Shown piece after piece: positions 40,806 through 49,747 of a stretch of DNA of 64,000 nt. Every line of letters starts with the position of its first letter. The first letter of the stretch is position 1. The translations under genes and the position numbers were made by a program. Under the pieces are notes generated by a model. That model was given only the letters and a program-made list of their open reading frames with translations. It did not search any database and was not told the DNA's origin. Origin of the DNA: JAWLGJ01 sp041685145 (lineage in GTDB: Bacteria; Pseudomonadota; Alphaproteobacteria; Rhodospirillales; Magnetospirillaceae); NCBI GenBank assembly GCA_041685145.1, contig JAWLGJ010000002.1, positions 1-64,000 of the forward strand, read 5' to 3'.

Positions 40806-41531
40806 ATGAACACGATCAACAAGCCGCGCCGGGATGCCGCGCCGCCGGGCACATCGACGCCCTTGCCGTTGCATCGGCTGCCGTCGCGTCGCCTGCTGTT
40901 CGTGGTTCTGGTCGGGGTGGTGACGGGGCTGGTCGCCTTCAGCCTGATCCAGGACATCCTGGTGTACGCCACCGCCACGCTGGCACCGTCGCAGAAGATA
41001 TGGCGCCTCGACGTCGACGTCGAACAAAGCGTCTATACTTGGTTTTCGGCCAGCCTGATCCTCGTCAACGCCGCCATGCTGGCGCTGATCGCCCTGGAGG
41101 AAGGCGAACGGCCGGGGGGGATGCACCGGCGCTGGATGACCCTCGCGGCGATCTTCGTGCTCCTCAGCGCCGACGAGGCCATCGCCTTCCACGAGTGGCT
41201 GTCGCAGCGGCTGCACGAGGCCTATCAGACCGGCGGGCTGTTCTATTTCGCCTGGGTGATACCGGGGATGGCGTTCTGCCTGGCGCTGGCCGTGGCCTAT
41301 GGGCCGTTCCTCTACCGTCTGCCGCGCCGGACGCGGTTCTGGGCAGTGGTGGCGGCCGTCACCTTCCTGTCCGGCGCCCTGGGCCTGGAAATGCTGGGTG
41401 GGCGCCTGGCCGAGCAGCAGGGCGTCGACGTGCTGGGCTACCGCCTGATGGCGACCGCCGAAGAGGCGCTGGAAGGGCTGGGCATGGTCATGTTCCTCTA
41501 CGCCCTGTTGCTGTTCCGGGATCGCGTCTAG
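40806..41531 (+). CDS. Hypothetical membrane protein divergent from the OmpR-type system
   Basis: 241 residues with about six membrane segments: near 29-50, 75-97, 110-125, 143-165, 175-195 and 222-238. Polar features include SADEAIAFHEWLSQRLHE, where acidic and histidine residues sit at a membrane border, and MATAEEALEGLGM near the C-terminus. The N-terminus is basic and proline-rich. No family recognised. It is transcribed away from the response regulator across a 174-base gap, so it may be regulated by it. Start uncertain; an in-frame ATG 48 bases upstream is possible. Confidence 0.6.
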   Translation: MNTINKPRRDAAPPGTSTPLPLHRLPSRRLLFVVLVGVVTGLVAFSLIQDILVYATATLAPSQKIWRLDVDVEQSVYTWFSASLILVNAAMLALIALEEGERPGGMHRRWMTLAAIFVLLSADEAIAFHEWLSQRLHEAYQTGGLFYFAWVIPGMAFCLALAVAYGPFLYRLPRRTRFWAVVAAVTFLSGALGLEMLGGRLAEQQGVDVLGYRLMATAEEALEGLGMVMFLYALLLFRDRV

Positions 41532-41541
41532 CGCCCCCCCC

Positions 41542-42591
41542 CTAAGGCGCGGCGAAGAGTATCTCGTCGAGGTGGAACTCCTGCACCAGCGGATCGTCGA
41601 GGTCCACCACCAGTTCCGAGCGCGCCAACGTGTAGGGACGGGCGGTGACGGTGCTGTCCACCGCCGCGTGACCGCCGACGCTGGCGTGGGCGATGAAGGT
41701 TCCCAGGAAGGCGTTGCCCCACGGCGACACCGTCTCCAGGCGGGCGCCGGGCGCGATGGCGCCCTCCCGCGCCATCAGCGCCAGCCGCGCCGAGGTGCCC
41801 GTACCCGTGGGGCTGCGCCAGATCACCCCCGGGTGACCATAGGTCGCCGAGCGCGAGCGCAGGCTCCCGTCCGCCCCCTGCTCCACCGGCGCCATGAAGT
41901 GGAGGAATCGCGGCAGGCCGACGTCGCCCAATTCGGGATGGCGGTGGCCGGCGAAGTCGCGCTGCACGGCCTCGATGATGTCGCCCGCCACGCGGCACAA
42001 GCCATCCACCGCGGCGCGCTCGATCACCAGCCCCAGCGCCGCCGCCTCGACCAGGACGTACAGCCCGCCCGACCACGCCAGATGGAAGGCCACCCGCCCC
42101 AGCCCCGGCACCCGCACCGCCTGGTCGTGCGCCAGGATGAACGCCGGCCCGCCCCGCGCCACCACCTCGCGCACGCGCCCGCCTTCATTGCGCGCGACAA
42201 CGGTGATCAGGCCGCCGGGCGATTCCAGGAACACCTGCTGCTCGCCCTCGCTCATCGGCACCAGGCCGTTCTCCAGCACCGCCGCCGCCGTGGCGATGGT
42301 GTTGGAGCCGGAATAGAAGGGATAGCCCATCACCTCCATGATGACGAAGCCGTGCCGCGCCTCCGGCAGGCTGGGCGGGACCACCAGATTGGCGCACATA
42401 TGCGCGCCGCCATAGGGCTCGGAGATCAGCAGCCGGCGCAGGCCGTCGGCGTGGTTCTCGACGTGATGCATCCAGTCGCGCACGCTGCGGCCCGGCGCCG
42501 GCGCCACCCCGCCCAGGACGACGCGGTGGACGTCGCCGCCCACCTGCACGTCCACCACCCGCAGGCTGCGAACCCGGTCAGGGCGCGGCAT
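41542..42591 (-). CDS. Proline racemase superfamily protein with Ser/Thr at the catalytic positions
   Basis: 349 residues from MPRPDRVRSLRVVDVQVGGD, a start that overlaps the upstream gene by 14 bases. The family framework is clear: EPYGGAHMCANLVVPP, GFVIMEVMGYPFYSGSNTIA, FLESPGGLITV and WRSPTGTGTSARLAL. Aligning by eye, the first catalytic cysteine (MCGHG/MCGHN in racemases) falls at YSGSN, i.e. Ser, and the second (SPCGTGTS) at SPTGTGTS, i.e. Thr. The Cys in HMCAN is outside the active-site motif. Known members carry Cys/Cys, Ser/Cys or Cys/Thr pairs, so racemase, epimerase and 3-hydroxyproline dehydratase names are all unsafe. Confidence 0.8.
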   Translation of the reverse strand: MPRPDRVRSLRVVDVQVGGDVHRVVLGGVAPAPGRSVRDWMHHVENHADGLRRLLISEPYGGAHMCANLVVPPSLPEARHGFVIMEVMGYPFYSGSNTIATAAAVLENGLVPMSEGEQQVFLESPGGLITVVARNEGGRVREVVARGGPAFILAHDQAVRVPGLGRVAFHLAWSGGLYVLVEAAALGLVIERAAVDGLCRVAGDIIEAVQRDFAGHRHPELGDVGLPRFLHFMAPVEQGADGSLRSRSATYGHPGVIWRSPTGTGTSARLALMAREGAIAPGARLETVSPWGNAFLGTFIAHASVGGHAAVDSTVTARPYTLARSELVVDLDDPLVQEFHLDEILFAAP

Positions 42592-43681
42592 GGGGGCGGC
42601 CGATCTCGTCCCATTTGGCGTCCGGAACGACGACAAGCTTGCCGACGAAGGACTTGGCCATGAAATCCGACTGGGCGCGGTGGAAGTCGGACAGCCGGTA
42701 GGCGCCGGCCAGCAGGGGGCGCAGCCTGCCGGCCTCGATATAGCGCACCAGCCGCCGAAAGGCGCCGCGGGTTCCCTGGGAGGAGCCGTGCAACTCCAGA
42801 TGCTTCAGATACATGGTGCGCAGGTCCAGCCGCACCACCGGCCCGGCGATGGCGCCGGCGGTGGTGTAGCGGCCTTCCGGGCGCAGGATGCGCAGCAGGT
42901 CGTTGAACATCGGCCCGGCCACCAGGTCGGCGACCACGTCGATGGGGGCGCCGCCGGTGGCGTCCTCGACCGCCGCCACCAGATCGCCGGTCTCGCGGGT
43001 TATGACCGCCTCGGCGCCGATGTCCAGCAGCGCCCGCTCCTTGCCCTTGCTGGTGACGGCATAGGGGATGGCGCCGCGCGCCCGGCACAACTGCACGATC
43101 CCTGAACCGACGCCGCCCCCGGCGCCGGTGACCAGCACCCGCTCGCCCGCCGCCACGCGGGCACGGTCCAGCATGTGCTCGCCGGTCAGATAGGCGCAGC
43201 AATAGGTGGCGAGTTCGGCGTCGCTCTGGTCGCTGTCGACCTGATGGGCGTTCTCGGCCGGCACGGCGATGTATTCGGCATAGCCGCCGTCGCGGCCGTG
43301 GCCGATATAGTCGATGTCGGCCAGGCTGTCGTCGTCGCGGTTGTAGAGGCTGAAATCCACCATCACGCGCTCGCCGACGCGGGTCTCGGCCACGCCCGCG
43401 CCGGTGGCGACGATGCGCCCCACCGTGTCGGTACCCTGAATACGCGGGAAGGTCAGCGTCGAGCGGCCGCGCCGCCAGGTCGAGACGGAATCCGGGTCGG
43501 TCTCGGTGCCGTAGGCGCCCTCGCGCACCCAGACATCGGTGTTGTTCATGCCGCAGGCGCTGACCTGGATTAGCACTTCGCCGGCCGCCGGCCGCGGCAC
43601 CGGCACGTCCTCGCGGTAGTCCAGCTTGTCCAGGCCCCCGTGCCCGGTCAGCAGCACCGCGCGCATCGTCGTCGGCAGCAT
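42578..43681 (-). CDS. Zinc-independent MDR-family alcohol dehydrogenase / quinone oxidoreductase
   Basis: 367-residue medium-chain dehydrogenase/reductase. N-terminal GroES-like domain (GEVLIQVSACGMNNTDVWVR), then a Rossmann domain with VLVTGAGGGVGSGIVQLC. The catalytic-zinc signature GHE is missing (the segment reads QGTDTVGRIV), pointing to the quinone-oxidoreductase-like branch. The C-terminus overlaps the proline-racemase-like gene by 14 bases, so the two are probably made together. Substrate unknown. Confidence 0.85.
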   Translation of the reverse strand: MLPTTMRAVLLTGHGGLDKLDYREDVPVPRPAAGEVLIQVSACGMNNTDVWVREGAYGTETDPDSVSTWRRGRSTLTFPRIQGTDTVGRIVATGAGVAETRVGERVMVDFSLYNRDDDSLADIDYIGHGRDGGYAEYIAVPAENAHQVDSDQSDAELATYCCAYLTGEHMLDRARVAAGERVLVTGAGGGVGSGIVQLCRARGAIPYAVTSKGKERALLDIGAEAVITRETGDLVAAVEDATGGAPIDVVADLVAGPMFNDLLRILRPEGRYTTAGAIAGPVVRLDLRTMYLKHLELHGSSQGTRGAFRRLVRYIEAGRLRPLLAGAYRLSDFHRAQSDFMAKSFVGKLVVVPDAKWDEIGRPHAAP

Positions 43682-43768
43682 CGCCCCTCCCGCCGGCTGG
43701 TGATGCCGGAGATGTAGTCGATTTGCGCGCGGCGGGAAAGCCCGATCCTATGCCCCGCCGCCCGCCAT

Positions 43769-44263
43769 TCAGGCCGGACGGAAGGTCATGGCGACGCCAT
43801 TCATGCAATAGCGCAGGCCGGTCGGCGGCGGCCCGTCCTCGAAGACGTGGCCGAGATGGCCGCCGCAGCGGGCGCAATGCACCTCGGTGCGGGTGACGAA
43901 CAGCATGCGGTCGGGGCGGGTGCCGACGGCACCTTCGATGGGCCGCCAGAAGCTGGGCCAGCCGGTGCCGCTGTCGTATTTGGTCTCCGACGAGAACAGC
44001 GCCTGATCGCAGCCGGCGCAGTGAAAGGTGCCGGCGCGCTCCTCCTTGTCCAGCGGGCTGCTGTGGGGCGGCTCGGTGCCGTGCCCCCGCAGAACCGCGT
44101 ACTGCTCGGCCGTCAGCCGGCGGCGCCATTCGTCGTCGCTGTAGGCGACCTCGAAGCTGTCCGCCCCCTCATCATGCTCCGCCGCCCGTCCCGGCCACAG
44201 CCGCGCCGCGGTCGCCGCCGCCAGGGCGCCGATGCCCCCCACGAGAATGCCCCTGCGGGTCAT
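43769..44263 (-). CDS. msrB: Peptide methionine-R-sulfoxide reductase with Tat-like signal
   Basis: Repairs methionine-R-sulfoxide. The 164 residues begin with a twin-arginine-like signal (MTRRGILVGGIGALAAATAA), so export to the periplasm is likely. The MsrB domain has structural zinc cysteines C82, C85, C130, C133, the stretch YDSGTGWPSFWRPI, and catalytic C153 in RYCMNG. The active-site motif reads MNG where RYCxNS is common. The gene is divergent from a Na/Ca exchanger gene across 123 bases. Confidence 0.93.
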   Translation of the reverse strand: MTRRGILVGGIGALAAATAARLWPGRAAEHDEGADSFEVAYSDDEWRRRLTAEQYAVLRGHGTEPPHSSPLDKEERAGTFHCAGCDQALFSSETKYDSGTGWPSFWRPIEGAVGTRPDRMLFVTRTEVHCARCGGHLGHVFEDGPPPTGLRYCMNGVAMTFRPA

Positions 44264-44326
44264 GGCCTGCGCCTCCTTTCGTCAACAGACATCGCCATGA
44301 GATGTGGCCCCCCGGCAGCCGAGAGG

Positions 44327-44346
44327 CAATCGCGCGCACGCGATTG
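44327..44346. promoter_or_regulatory. Perfect 20-bp palindrome between msrB and the exchanger gene
   Basis: CAATCGCG and CGCGATTG form a perfect 8-bp inverted repeat around a 4-base centre CGCA. It lies in the divergent gap, about 64 bases before msrB and 41 before the exchanger ATG. It could be an operator or a hairpin in either leader. Confidence 0.4.
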
Positions 44347-44386
44347 TGAACTTGCCGCCACCGCGGGCGATCGCCATTGTTGGCCG

Positions 44387-45358
44387 ATGCCGGTGGCGCT
44401 GGAGCTGATCGTCGGGGGCCTTCTCCTGTTCGGAGGTGGCGAAGCACTGGTGCGGGGCGGGGTTGCCGCCGCCGCCCGGCTGGGCGTGTCGCCCCTGCTC
44501 ATCGGGCTGACCCTGGTGGGTTTCGGCACCTCGACGCCGGAACTCGTCGCCAGCCTGCAGGCGGCGCTGATCGGCGCGCCGGGCATCGCCGTCGGCAATG
44601 TCGTCGGCAGCAACATCGCCAACATCCTGCTCATTCTGGGCCTTGCGGCGGTGATTTTCCCCATCGCCACCACCCGCGGGGCTTTCCGCCGCGACGGCAC
44701 CATGCTGCTGGCCAGCGCCGCGGCGCTGATCGTGGCGGCGATGACGGGCGTGGTGGGGCCCCCCGCCGGCATCGTTTTCCTGCTGCTGCTGGCCGCCTAT
44801 GTGGTCTTCACCTACCGCACCGAGCGCCGCCGCCCCGACGCGGGCGCCCGGATGCACGCGGCCGAGGCGGAGGAGTTCGCGGGACCGGCGCCGATGCCCC
44901 TGGCCCTGGGGCTGGCGCTGGCGGCGGCCGGGATTGCCGGCGTCGTGCTGGGCGCGGGGCTGCTGGTGGGGGCGGCGTTGACGGTGGCGCGCGAGGCCGG
45001 ACTGTCGGAGGCGGTGATCGGGCTGACGCTGGTGGCGGTGGGCACCTCGCTGCCGGAACTTGCGACCTCGGTGATGGCGGCGCTGCGACGGCACGCCGAC
45101 GTCGCCTTCGGCAACATCGTCGGCAGCAACATCTTCAACGCCCTGGGCATCATGGGCGCGACGGCGCTGGTGACGCCGATCGAGGTGCCGCGCCAGTTCC
45201 TGGTCTTCGACCTGTGGGTGATGCTGGGCGTGTCGGTGCTGCTGGTGATCTTCGCGGCCACGGGGCTGCGGCTGAACCGCTGGGAGGGTGGCGCCTTCCT
45301 GGCGCTGTACGCGCTGTATCTGGGGCTGCAGGCGTGGGTGCCAACGGCGCTGGGCTGA
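44387..45358 (+). CDS. Calcium/sodium antiporter (CaCA family, YrbG-like)
   Basis: 323-residue inner-membrane cation exchanger with ten predicted membrane segments. The two inverted alpha repeats are clear: GFGTSTPELVASLQAAL with GNVVGSNIANILLILG, and AVGTSLPELATSVMAAL with GNIVGSNIFNALGIMG, containing the acidic and asparagine residues that bind cation. A charged loop separates the halves (YRTERRRPDAGAR). The start ATG gives a plausible first segment (MPVALELIVGGLLLFGGGEA). Confidence 0.93.
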   Translation: MPVALELIVGGLLLFGGGEALVRGGVAAAARLGVSPLLIGLTLVGFGTSTPELVASLQAALIGAPGIAVGNVVGSNIANILLILGLAAVIFPIATTRGAFRRDGTMLLASAAALIVAAMTGVVGPPAGIVFLLLLAAYVVFTYRTERRRPDAGARMHAAEAEEFAGPAPMPLALGLALAAAGIAGVVLGAGLLVGAALTVAREAGLSEAVIGLTLVAVGTSLPELATSVMAALRRHADVAFGNIVGSNIFNALGIMGATALVTPIEVPRQFLVFDLWVMLGVSVLLVIFAATGLRLNRWEGGAFLALYALYLGLQAWVPTALG

Positions 45359-45419
45359 GGGCCGCCGCGCACCAAGCGCCCGGCGCGGTGTTGACTCCCC
45401 AAAGCGAGGGGCACCCGCC

Positions 45420-45941
45420 ATGCACGACTATCGCATCATCGCCAGCCTGCGCCGGCTGGCGCTTGTCGACCTCGACGCCGTCCGTGCCTACGGCCAGGCC
45501 ATCGCCCACACATCCGACGACGAGGTGGCGGCGATGCTGGCCGACTTCCGCGACGACCATCGCCGCCATGTCGAGGAATTGGGCGCGGCCATCCGGGGCC
45601 TGGGCGGGCGGGCGCCCGAGGAGCCGGACCTTTCCGGCCTCGCCATCGAGGGCTTCACCGCCTTCACCGCCCGCGCCATGCCGGCGGGGGCGCTGGTGGC
45701 GATGGAAAGCAACGAGATCGTCACCACCGATGCCTATCGCCAGGCCCGCGCGCTGGCGCTGCCCGAGGCTCTGGCGGCGCTGGTGGAGCGCAATTACCGG
45801 GACGAGGTGCGGCACCTGGAGGCGATCAGCGGCCGCCTGGAGGGGCGGTCCTTCACCGGCCCCATGCTCAGCCAGACCGCCCGGATGCAGGGCTGGGCAA
45901 CCTCGCTATGGATCAACAACCTCCGCCACCTGCTGCCGTAG
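45420..45941 (+). CDS. Hypothetical ferritin-like four-helix protein
   Basis: 173 residues, soluble and helical, with pairs DDHRRHVEEL and RDEVRHLEAI placed about 90 residues apart, which resemble the ExxH metal motifs of ferritin-like bundles (DUF2383-type). Iron or stress roles are possible. Exact family not certain. It follows the exchanger gene after 61 bases and converges on hcrB with 19 bases between stops. Confidence 0.65.
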   Translation: MHDYRIIASLRRLALVDLDAVRAYGQAIAHTSDDEVAAMLADFRDDHRRHVEELGAAIRGLGGRAPEEPDLSGLAIEGFTAFTARAMPAGALVAMESNEIVTTDAYRQARALALPEALAALVERNYRDEVRHLEAISGRLEGRSFTGPMLSQTARMQGWATSLWINNLRHLLP

Positions 45942-45960
45942 CCGGCGGCCCGTCAGCCCC

Positions 45961-46938
45961 TCAGGTCCACAAGCCCTCCAGCAGGCGCCGCAGGGTGCCG
46001 ACGGCGACGCGGCGGCGGTAGCGGGGGGTGACAGTGGTCGTTTTCAGCGGGTTGAGGCGCTTGCGCAGCAGGGCGCCGATGCCGGCCAGGGCGTCGGCGT
46101 CCAGAGGGCGGCCGCGAAACGCCTCCAGCCCTTCGATGAGGACCGGGCAGGAATTCGTCGCCGTCGCCGCCACCCGCAGGTCGACCAGGGCATCGCCCTC
46201 GCGCCGCAACGCGGCCGCGACGCCCACCAGCGGAAAGTCGACGGCGTCGCGCACCCGCGTCTTGGCATAGCCGGCCCGCAGGCCGGGCGCCGCCGGCACA
46301 TGCACCGCCGCCAGGATCTCGCCGGGCTCCAGCGCCAGATGGGCGGCGCCGTCCTCGCGATACATCTCGGCCAGCGGCAACCGCCGGGCACCGCCCGGCC
46401 CCGCCAGTTCGACCTCGGCCCCCAGCACCATCAGCGCCGGCGCCACGTCGCCGGCGAAGACGGCGTGGCAACGGTCCGAGGTCGGCACCACGCGGCAGAC
46501 GTCGCCCTTGTATTTGAGGCAGTAATCGTTGCTGCGCCGCCACCACTCGCTCTTGTTGAAGTGCATGCAGCGGGTATCGAGGCAGAGATTGCCGCCCAGC
46601 GTCGCCATCGCCCGGTGGGTGGGGCCGGCGACGACGGCGGCCGCCTCGGCGATTGCCGGCCATGACTGGCGCACCGCCGCGTCCGCGGCGAGGCGGGCCA
46701 GGGTGACGCCGGCGCCGATGCGCAGACCGCCGTCGGGGGCACGGTCGATGCCGCCCAACTCGGCCACCGCCGAGAGGTCCACCAGCCGCGTCGCGCCGGG
46801 ATCGATGCCGCGGCGCAGATTGACCAGCAGATCGGTGCCGCCGGCGACATAGACGGCCTCGGCGCTGCCGCCGTGGGCGGCGACGGCCTCGGCGAGGCTG
46901 TCGGGACGGACGAATTCGACGTCGGGGAGGGCGCTCAT
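45961..46938 (-). CDS. hcrB: 4-hydroxybenzoyl-CoA reductase beta (FAD, [4Fe-4S]) subunit
   Basis: FAD-binding subunit of a xanthine-oxidase-family enzyme, 325 residues. FAD motifs are VAGGTDLLVNLRRG and MATLGGNLCLDTR. It also has the insert that is diagnostic for 4-hydroxybenzoyl-CoA reductase: cysteines C124, C140, C148 and C157, with spacing 16, 8, 9 identical to the [4Fe-4S] ligands I recall for the Thauera HcrB. Ordinary molybdenum hydroxylases lack this cluster. The cluster supports reversed electron flow, needed to remove the phenolic hydroxyl. The start overlaps the hcrA stop as ATGA. Confidence 0.94.
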   Translation of the reverse strand: MSALPDVEFVRPDSLAEAVAAHGGSAEAVYVAGGTDLLVNLRRGIDPGATRLVDLSAVAELGGIDRAPDGGLRIGAGVTLARLAADAAVRQSWPAIAEAAAVVAGPTHRAMATLGGNLCLDTRCMHFNKSEWWRRSNDYCLKYKGDVCRVVPTSDRCHAVFAGDVAPALMVLGAEVELAGPGGARRLPLAEMYREDGAAHLALEPGEILAAVHVPAAPGLRAGYAKTRVRDAVDFPLVGVAAALRREGDALVDLRVAATATNSCPVLIEGLEAFRGRPLDADALAGIGALLRKRLNPLKTTTVTPRYRRRVAVGTLRRLLEGLWT

Positions 46939-49244
46939 TCCGCCGCCTCCTTGCTGGGAACGTTTTCGAGGGCGTCGAGCAGACGGTCGGGGGTGATGGG
47001 CATCCGGTCCATGCGCACGCCGACGGCGTCATGGACGGCGTTGGCCACCGCCGCCAGGAATCCGGCCAGCCCGCCTTCCGATGCCTCCTTGGCGCCGAAG
47101 GGGCCGTTGGGATCGACGCTTTCGACGATCTTGACCTCGATGTCAGGCGAATCGAGCACCGTGGGAATGCGGTAGTCGAGGACGTCGACGGCATAGCCCT
47201 TGCCGTCCTCGTAGCGGGTTTCCTCGTACAGCGCCTGGCCCATGCCCATCCACACCGCGCCCTGCACCTGGCCCTCGACGGCCAGCGGGTTGATGGCAAA
47301 GCCGCAGTCCTGCGCCACCCACACCTTCTCCACCGTCACCTTGCCGGTCACCTCGTCGACGCTGACCTCGACGGCCTGGGCGGCGTAGGAGAAGCCCATC
47401 GTCGAGCCGACGGCGCCGCCCTTGTGCTTGCCGCCCTGAAATTCCGGCGGGCAGGTGAAGGTGCCCTTGACGGTGATGGTGCCGGTGTCCTCCAGCGCCG
47501 CCTTGACCACCTCGTGCCACGACAGGCCGGGATCCTGGCCGCCGGCGACGCGGTAAAGCTCGCCCAGGCACTCGATGTCCTCGGGCCGGGCGTCGAGCTT
47601 GCGGGCCGCCGCCTCGACCATCACCGTCCGCAGATTCTCGGCCGCCGCCAGGGCGGCGTTGCCGACCATGAAGGTCACCCGCGAGGAATAGGAGCCGTTG
47701 TCCTTGGGCGTGATGACGGAGTCGTTGGCGACCACGCGGATGCGGTCGAAGGTCAGGCCCATCACCTCGCCCACCACCTGGGCGACGATCGTCGACGACC
47801 CCTGGCCGATGTCGGAGGCGCCGGTGAGGATGGTGATCGAACCGTCGAAGTCCAGCTTCAGATTGACGGTGGCGTGCGGCTCGCCGGTCCAGTGGATGGG
47901 CTTGGCGGAGCCCGACACATAGTGCGAGCAGGCCATGCCGATGCCGCGCCCCTTCGGCAGGCCGCCGCGCTTGGCCTTCCAGCCCGACGCCTCCTCCACC
48001 CAGTCCAGGCATTGCGGCAGGCCGTAGCTTTCCACCCGCAGGCCGTTGAGGGTCTCGGTGGGCGCCTCCAGCATGTTGCGGCGGCGCAGGTCGAAGGGGT
48101 CGAGCCCCAGTTCGGCCGCCATCTCGTCCATCAGCGCCTCGAACCCGGCGCGGACGTCGACGGTGCCGTGGCCGCGCATGGCGCCGCAGGGCGGGGTGTT
48201 GGTATAGATGCGCGCGCCCCGGTAGCGGATGGCCGGAATGTCGTAGAGCGCGTGCAGCAGCGCCCCGGCGTACAGGATGGTGACGATGCCATAGCCGGCA
48301 TAGGCGCCGCCGCGCTGGACGACATCGGCCTCGCAGGCGGTGAACCGGCCCTCCTCGTCCAGCCCGATGCGGATGGTGACGTCGGTCTCGGGGCGGCCGC
48401 GATGGGTGATGATGGTTTCCTCGCGCGACAGCACCATGCGCACGGCACCGCCCGCCGCCCGTGCCAGCAGGGCGGTGATGATCTCGAAATTGAGGGTTTC
48501 GGTGCGCGAACCGAAGCCGCCGCCGACGAAGGGCTTGACCACGCGGATGCGGCCGGTGTCCATCTCCAGGCAGCGGGCCAGCATCAGGTGCACGTAATAC
48601 GGCACCTGGGTCACCGAATGCAGGGTGAGCATGTCGCGCGCGGCGTCGTATTCCGCCAGCGCGGCGTGCGGCTCCATCTGGGCGTGATTGACCTCGGCGT
48701 AGTGGAAGGTCTTCTCGCGCACCATCGCCGCGCGGGCGAAGCCGCCCTTGATGTCGCCGAAGTCGTGCAGCACCTCGCGCAGGACATTGCCGGGCTGCTT
48801 GTCGTGCAGGGGCTCCGCCCCCGGCGCCCGCGCCTTGGCGGCGCTGAAATAGGCCGGCAGCCGCTCGATGTCGAGGTCGATCAGCGCCAGGGCCGCCTCG
48901 GCGGTGGCCTCGTCGACGGCCGCCACCGCCGCCACCGGCTCGCCGCGATAGCGCACCTTGTCGCGGGCCAGCGGGTATTCGTTCATGGCGATGGGCAGCA
49001 CGCCGAAGGTCCACGGGCAGTCGGCGCCGGTAGTCACCGCCACCACCCCCGGCAGCGCGGCGGCGCGGGTGGTGTCGACGGCGCGGATGCGCCCGTGGTC
49101 GACCGGCGAACGCAGGATGCGCCCGACAAGGGCCCCCGCCGCCGGCATGTCGGCGGTGAAGCGGGCCCGGCCGGTGACCTTCTCGATGCCGTCGACCAGC
49201 GGCGTGCGCTGCCCGACCGCCTTGGCCTTGCTCGCGGTGCTCAT
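46935..49244 (-). CDS. hcrA: 4-hydroxybenzoyl-CoA reductase alpha (molybdenum) subunit
   Basis: Catalytic molybdopterin-cytosine-dinucleotide subunit, 769 residues, which reductively dehydroxylates 4-hydroxybenzoyl-CoA to benzoyl-CoA. Motifs: TPLVDGIEKVTGRARFTADM, VKPFVGGGFGSRTE, PPCGAMRGHGTVDVRAGFE, and the catalytic-Glu region FGAKEASEGGLAGF. The protein length equals what I recall for Thauera HcrA. It lies between hcrC and hcrB with ATGA overlaps on both sides, so the three subunits are translated as a unit. Confidence 0.94.
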   Translation of the reverse strand: MSTASKAKAVGQRTPLVDGIEKVTGRARFTADMPAAGALVGRILRSPVDHGRIRAVDTTRAAALPGVVAVTTGADCPWTFGVLPIAMNEYPLARDKVRYRGEPVAAVAAVDEATAEAALALIDLDIERLPAYFSAAKARAPGAEPLHDKQPGNVLREVLHDFGDIKGGFARAAMVREKTFHYAEVNHAQMEPHAALAEYDAARDMLTLHSVTQVPYYVHLMLARCLEMDTGRIRVVKPFVGGGFGSRTETLNFEIITALLARAAGGAVRMVLSREETIITHRGRPETDVTIRIGLDEEGRFTACEADVVQRGGAYAGYGIVTILYAGALLHALYDIPAIRYRGARIYTNTPPCGAMRGHGTVDVRAGFEALMDEMAAELGLDPFDLRRRNMLEAPTETLNGLRVESYGLPQCLDWVEEASGWKAKRGGLPKGRGIGMACSHYVSGSAKPIHWTGEPHATVNLKLDFDGSITILTGASDIGQGSSTIVAQVVGEVMGLTFDRIRVVANDSVITPKDNGSYSSRVTFMVGNAALAAAENLRTVMVEAAARKLDARPEDIECLGELYRVAGGQDPGLSWHEVVKAALEDTGTITVKGTFTCPPEFQGGKHKGGAVGSTMGFSYAAQAVEVSVDEVTGKVTVEKVWVAQDCGFAINPLAVEGQVQGAVWMGMGQALYEETRYEDGKGYAVDVLDYRIPTVLDSPDIEVKIVESVDPNGPFGAKEASEGGLAGFLAAVANAVHDAVGVRMDRMPITPDRLLDALENVPSKEAAE

Positions 49245-49717
49245 GCCGGCGCCTCCTCGCCGCCGGCGGCGGCCTCGATGGATTCGATGATCTTCACATA
49301 GCCGGTGCAGCGGCACAGATTGCCGGCGATGGCCTCGCGGATGGCGTCGCGGTCCGGCGCCGGGTTGCGGCGCAGCAGGCCCTCGGCGGCCATGATCATG
49401 CCCGGCGTGCAGAAGCCGCACTGGGTGCCCAGCTTCTCATGGAACTCCTGTTGCAGCCGCGATAGGCGGCCGTTCCTCGCCAGCGCCTCGACCGTCTCCA
49501 CCCGTCGCCCGGCGACGGCGTGGGCCAGGGTCAGGCAGGCCAGGCGCGGCGTGTCGTCGACCAGCACCGTGCAGGCGCCGCACTCGCCGCCGTCACAGCC
49601 CTGCTTGCTGCCCGTCAGCCCCAGTTGATCGCGCAGATAGTCGATCAACAGCATGTTGTTCGGGACCGCGTCCTCGCGCGGGCGGCCGTTGACCTCGATG
49701 CGCAGGATCGTCTTCAT
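49241..49717 (-). CDS. hcrC: 4-hydroxybenzoyl-CoA reductase gamma ([2Fe-2S]) subunit
   Basis: 158 residues with two [2Fe-2S] clusters: plant-type ligands C41, C46, C49, C61 (QGCDGGECGACTVL) and C100, C103, C135, C137 (QCGFCTPGM, NLCRCTGY). It passes electrons between ferredoxin and the FAD/Mo subunits. First gene of the hcrCAB operon. Its start borders operator-like repeats in the gap shared with the TRAP operon. Confidence 0.93.
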   Translation of the reverse strand: MKTILRIEVNGRPREDAVPNNMLLIDYLRDQLGLTGSKQGCDGGECGACTVLVDDTPRLACLTLAHAVAGRRVETVEALARNGRLSRLQQEFHEKLGTQCGFCTPGMIMAAEGLLRRNPAPDRDAIREAIAGNLCRCTGYVKIIESIEAAAGGEEAPA

Positions 49718-49747
49718 TGTTGCCCTATGAAACTGTTGGCCTATCCA
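49717..49747. promoter_or_regulatory. Two tandem operator-like repeats at the hcrC start
   Basis: TGTTGCCCTATGAA (49718-49731) and TGTTGGCCTATCCA (49734-49747) are two related direct repeats with a 16-base period. They overlap the start region of hcrC. A third copy, TGTTGGCCTATCAA, lies at 49859-49872 near the TRAP operon. The spacing and number suit a regulator shared by the divergent operons; the MarR protein encoded at 52845 is a candidate. Confidence 0.55.

Noticed and set aside
42350..42420. HMCAN cysteine as the catalytic Cys of proline racemase
   Set aside because: It falls in the segment that reads MFGA or similar in other members, ahead of the GYxxMCGHG motif. The active-site slot itself is YSGSN.
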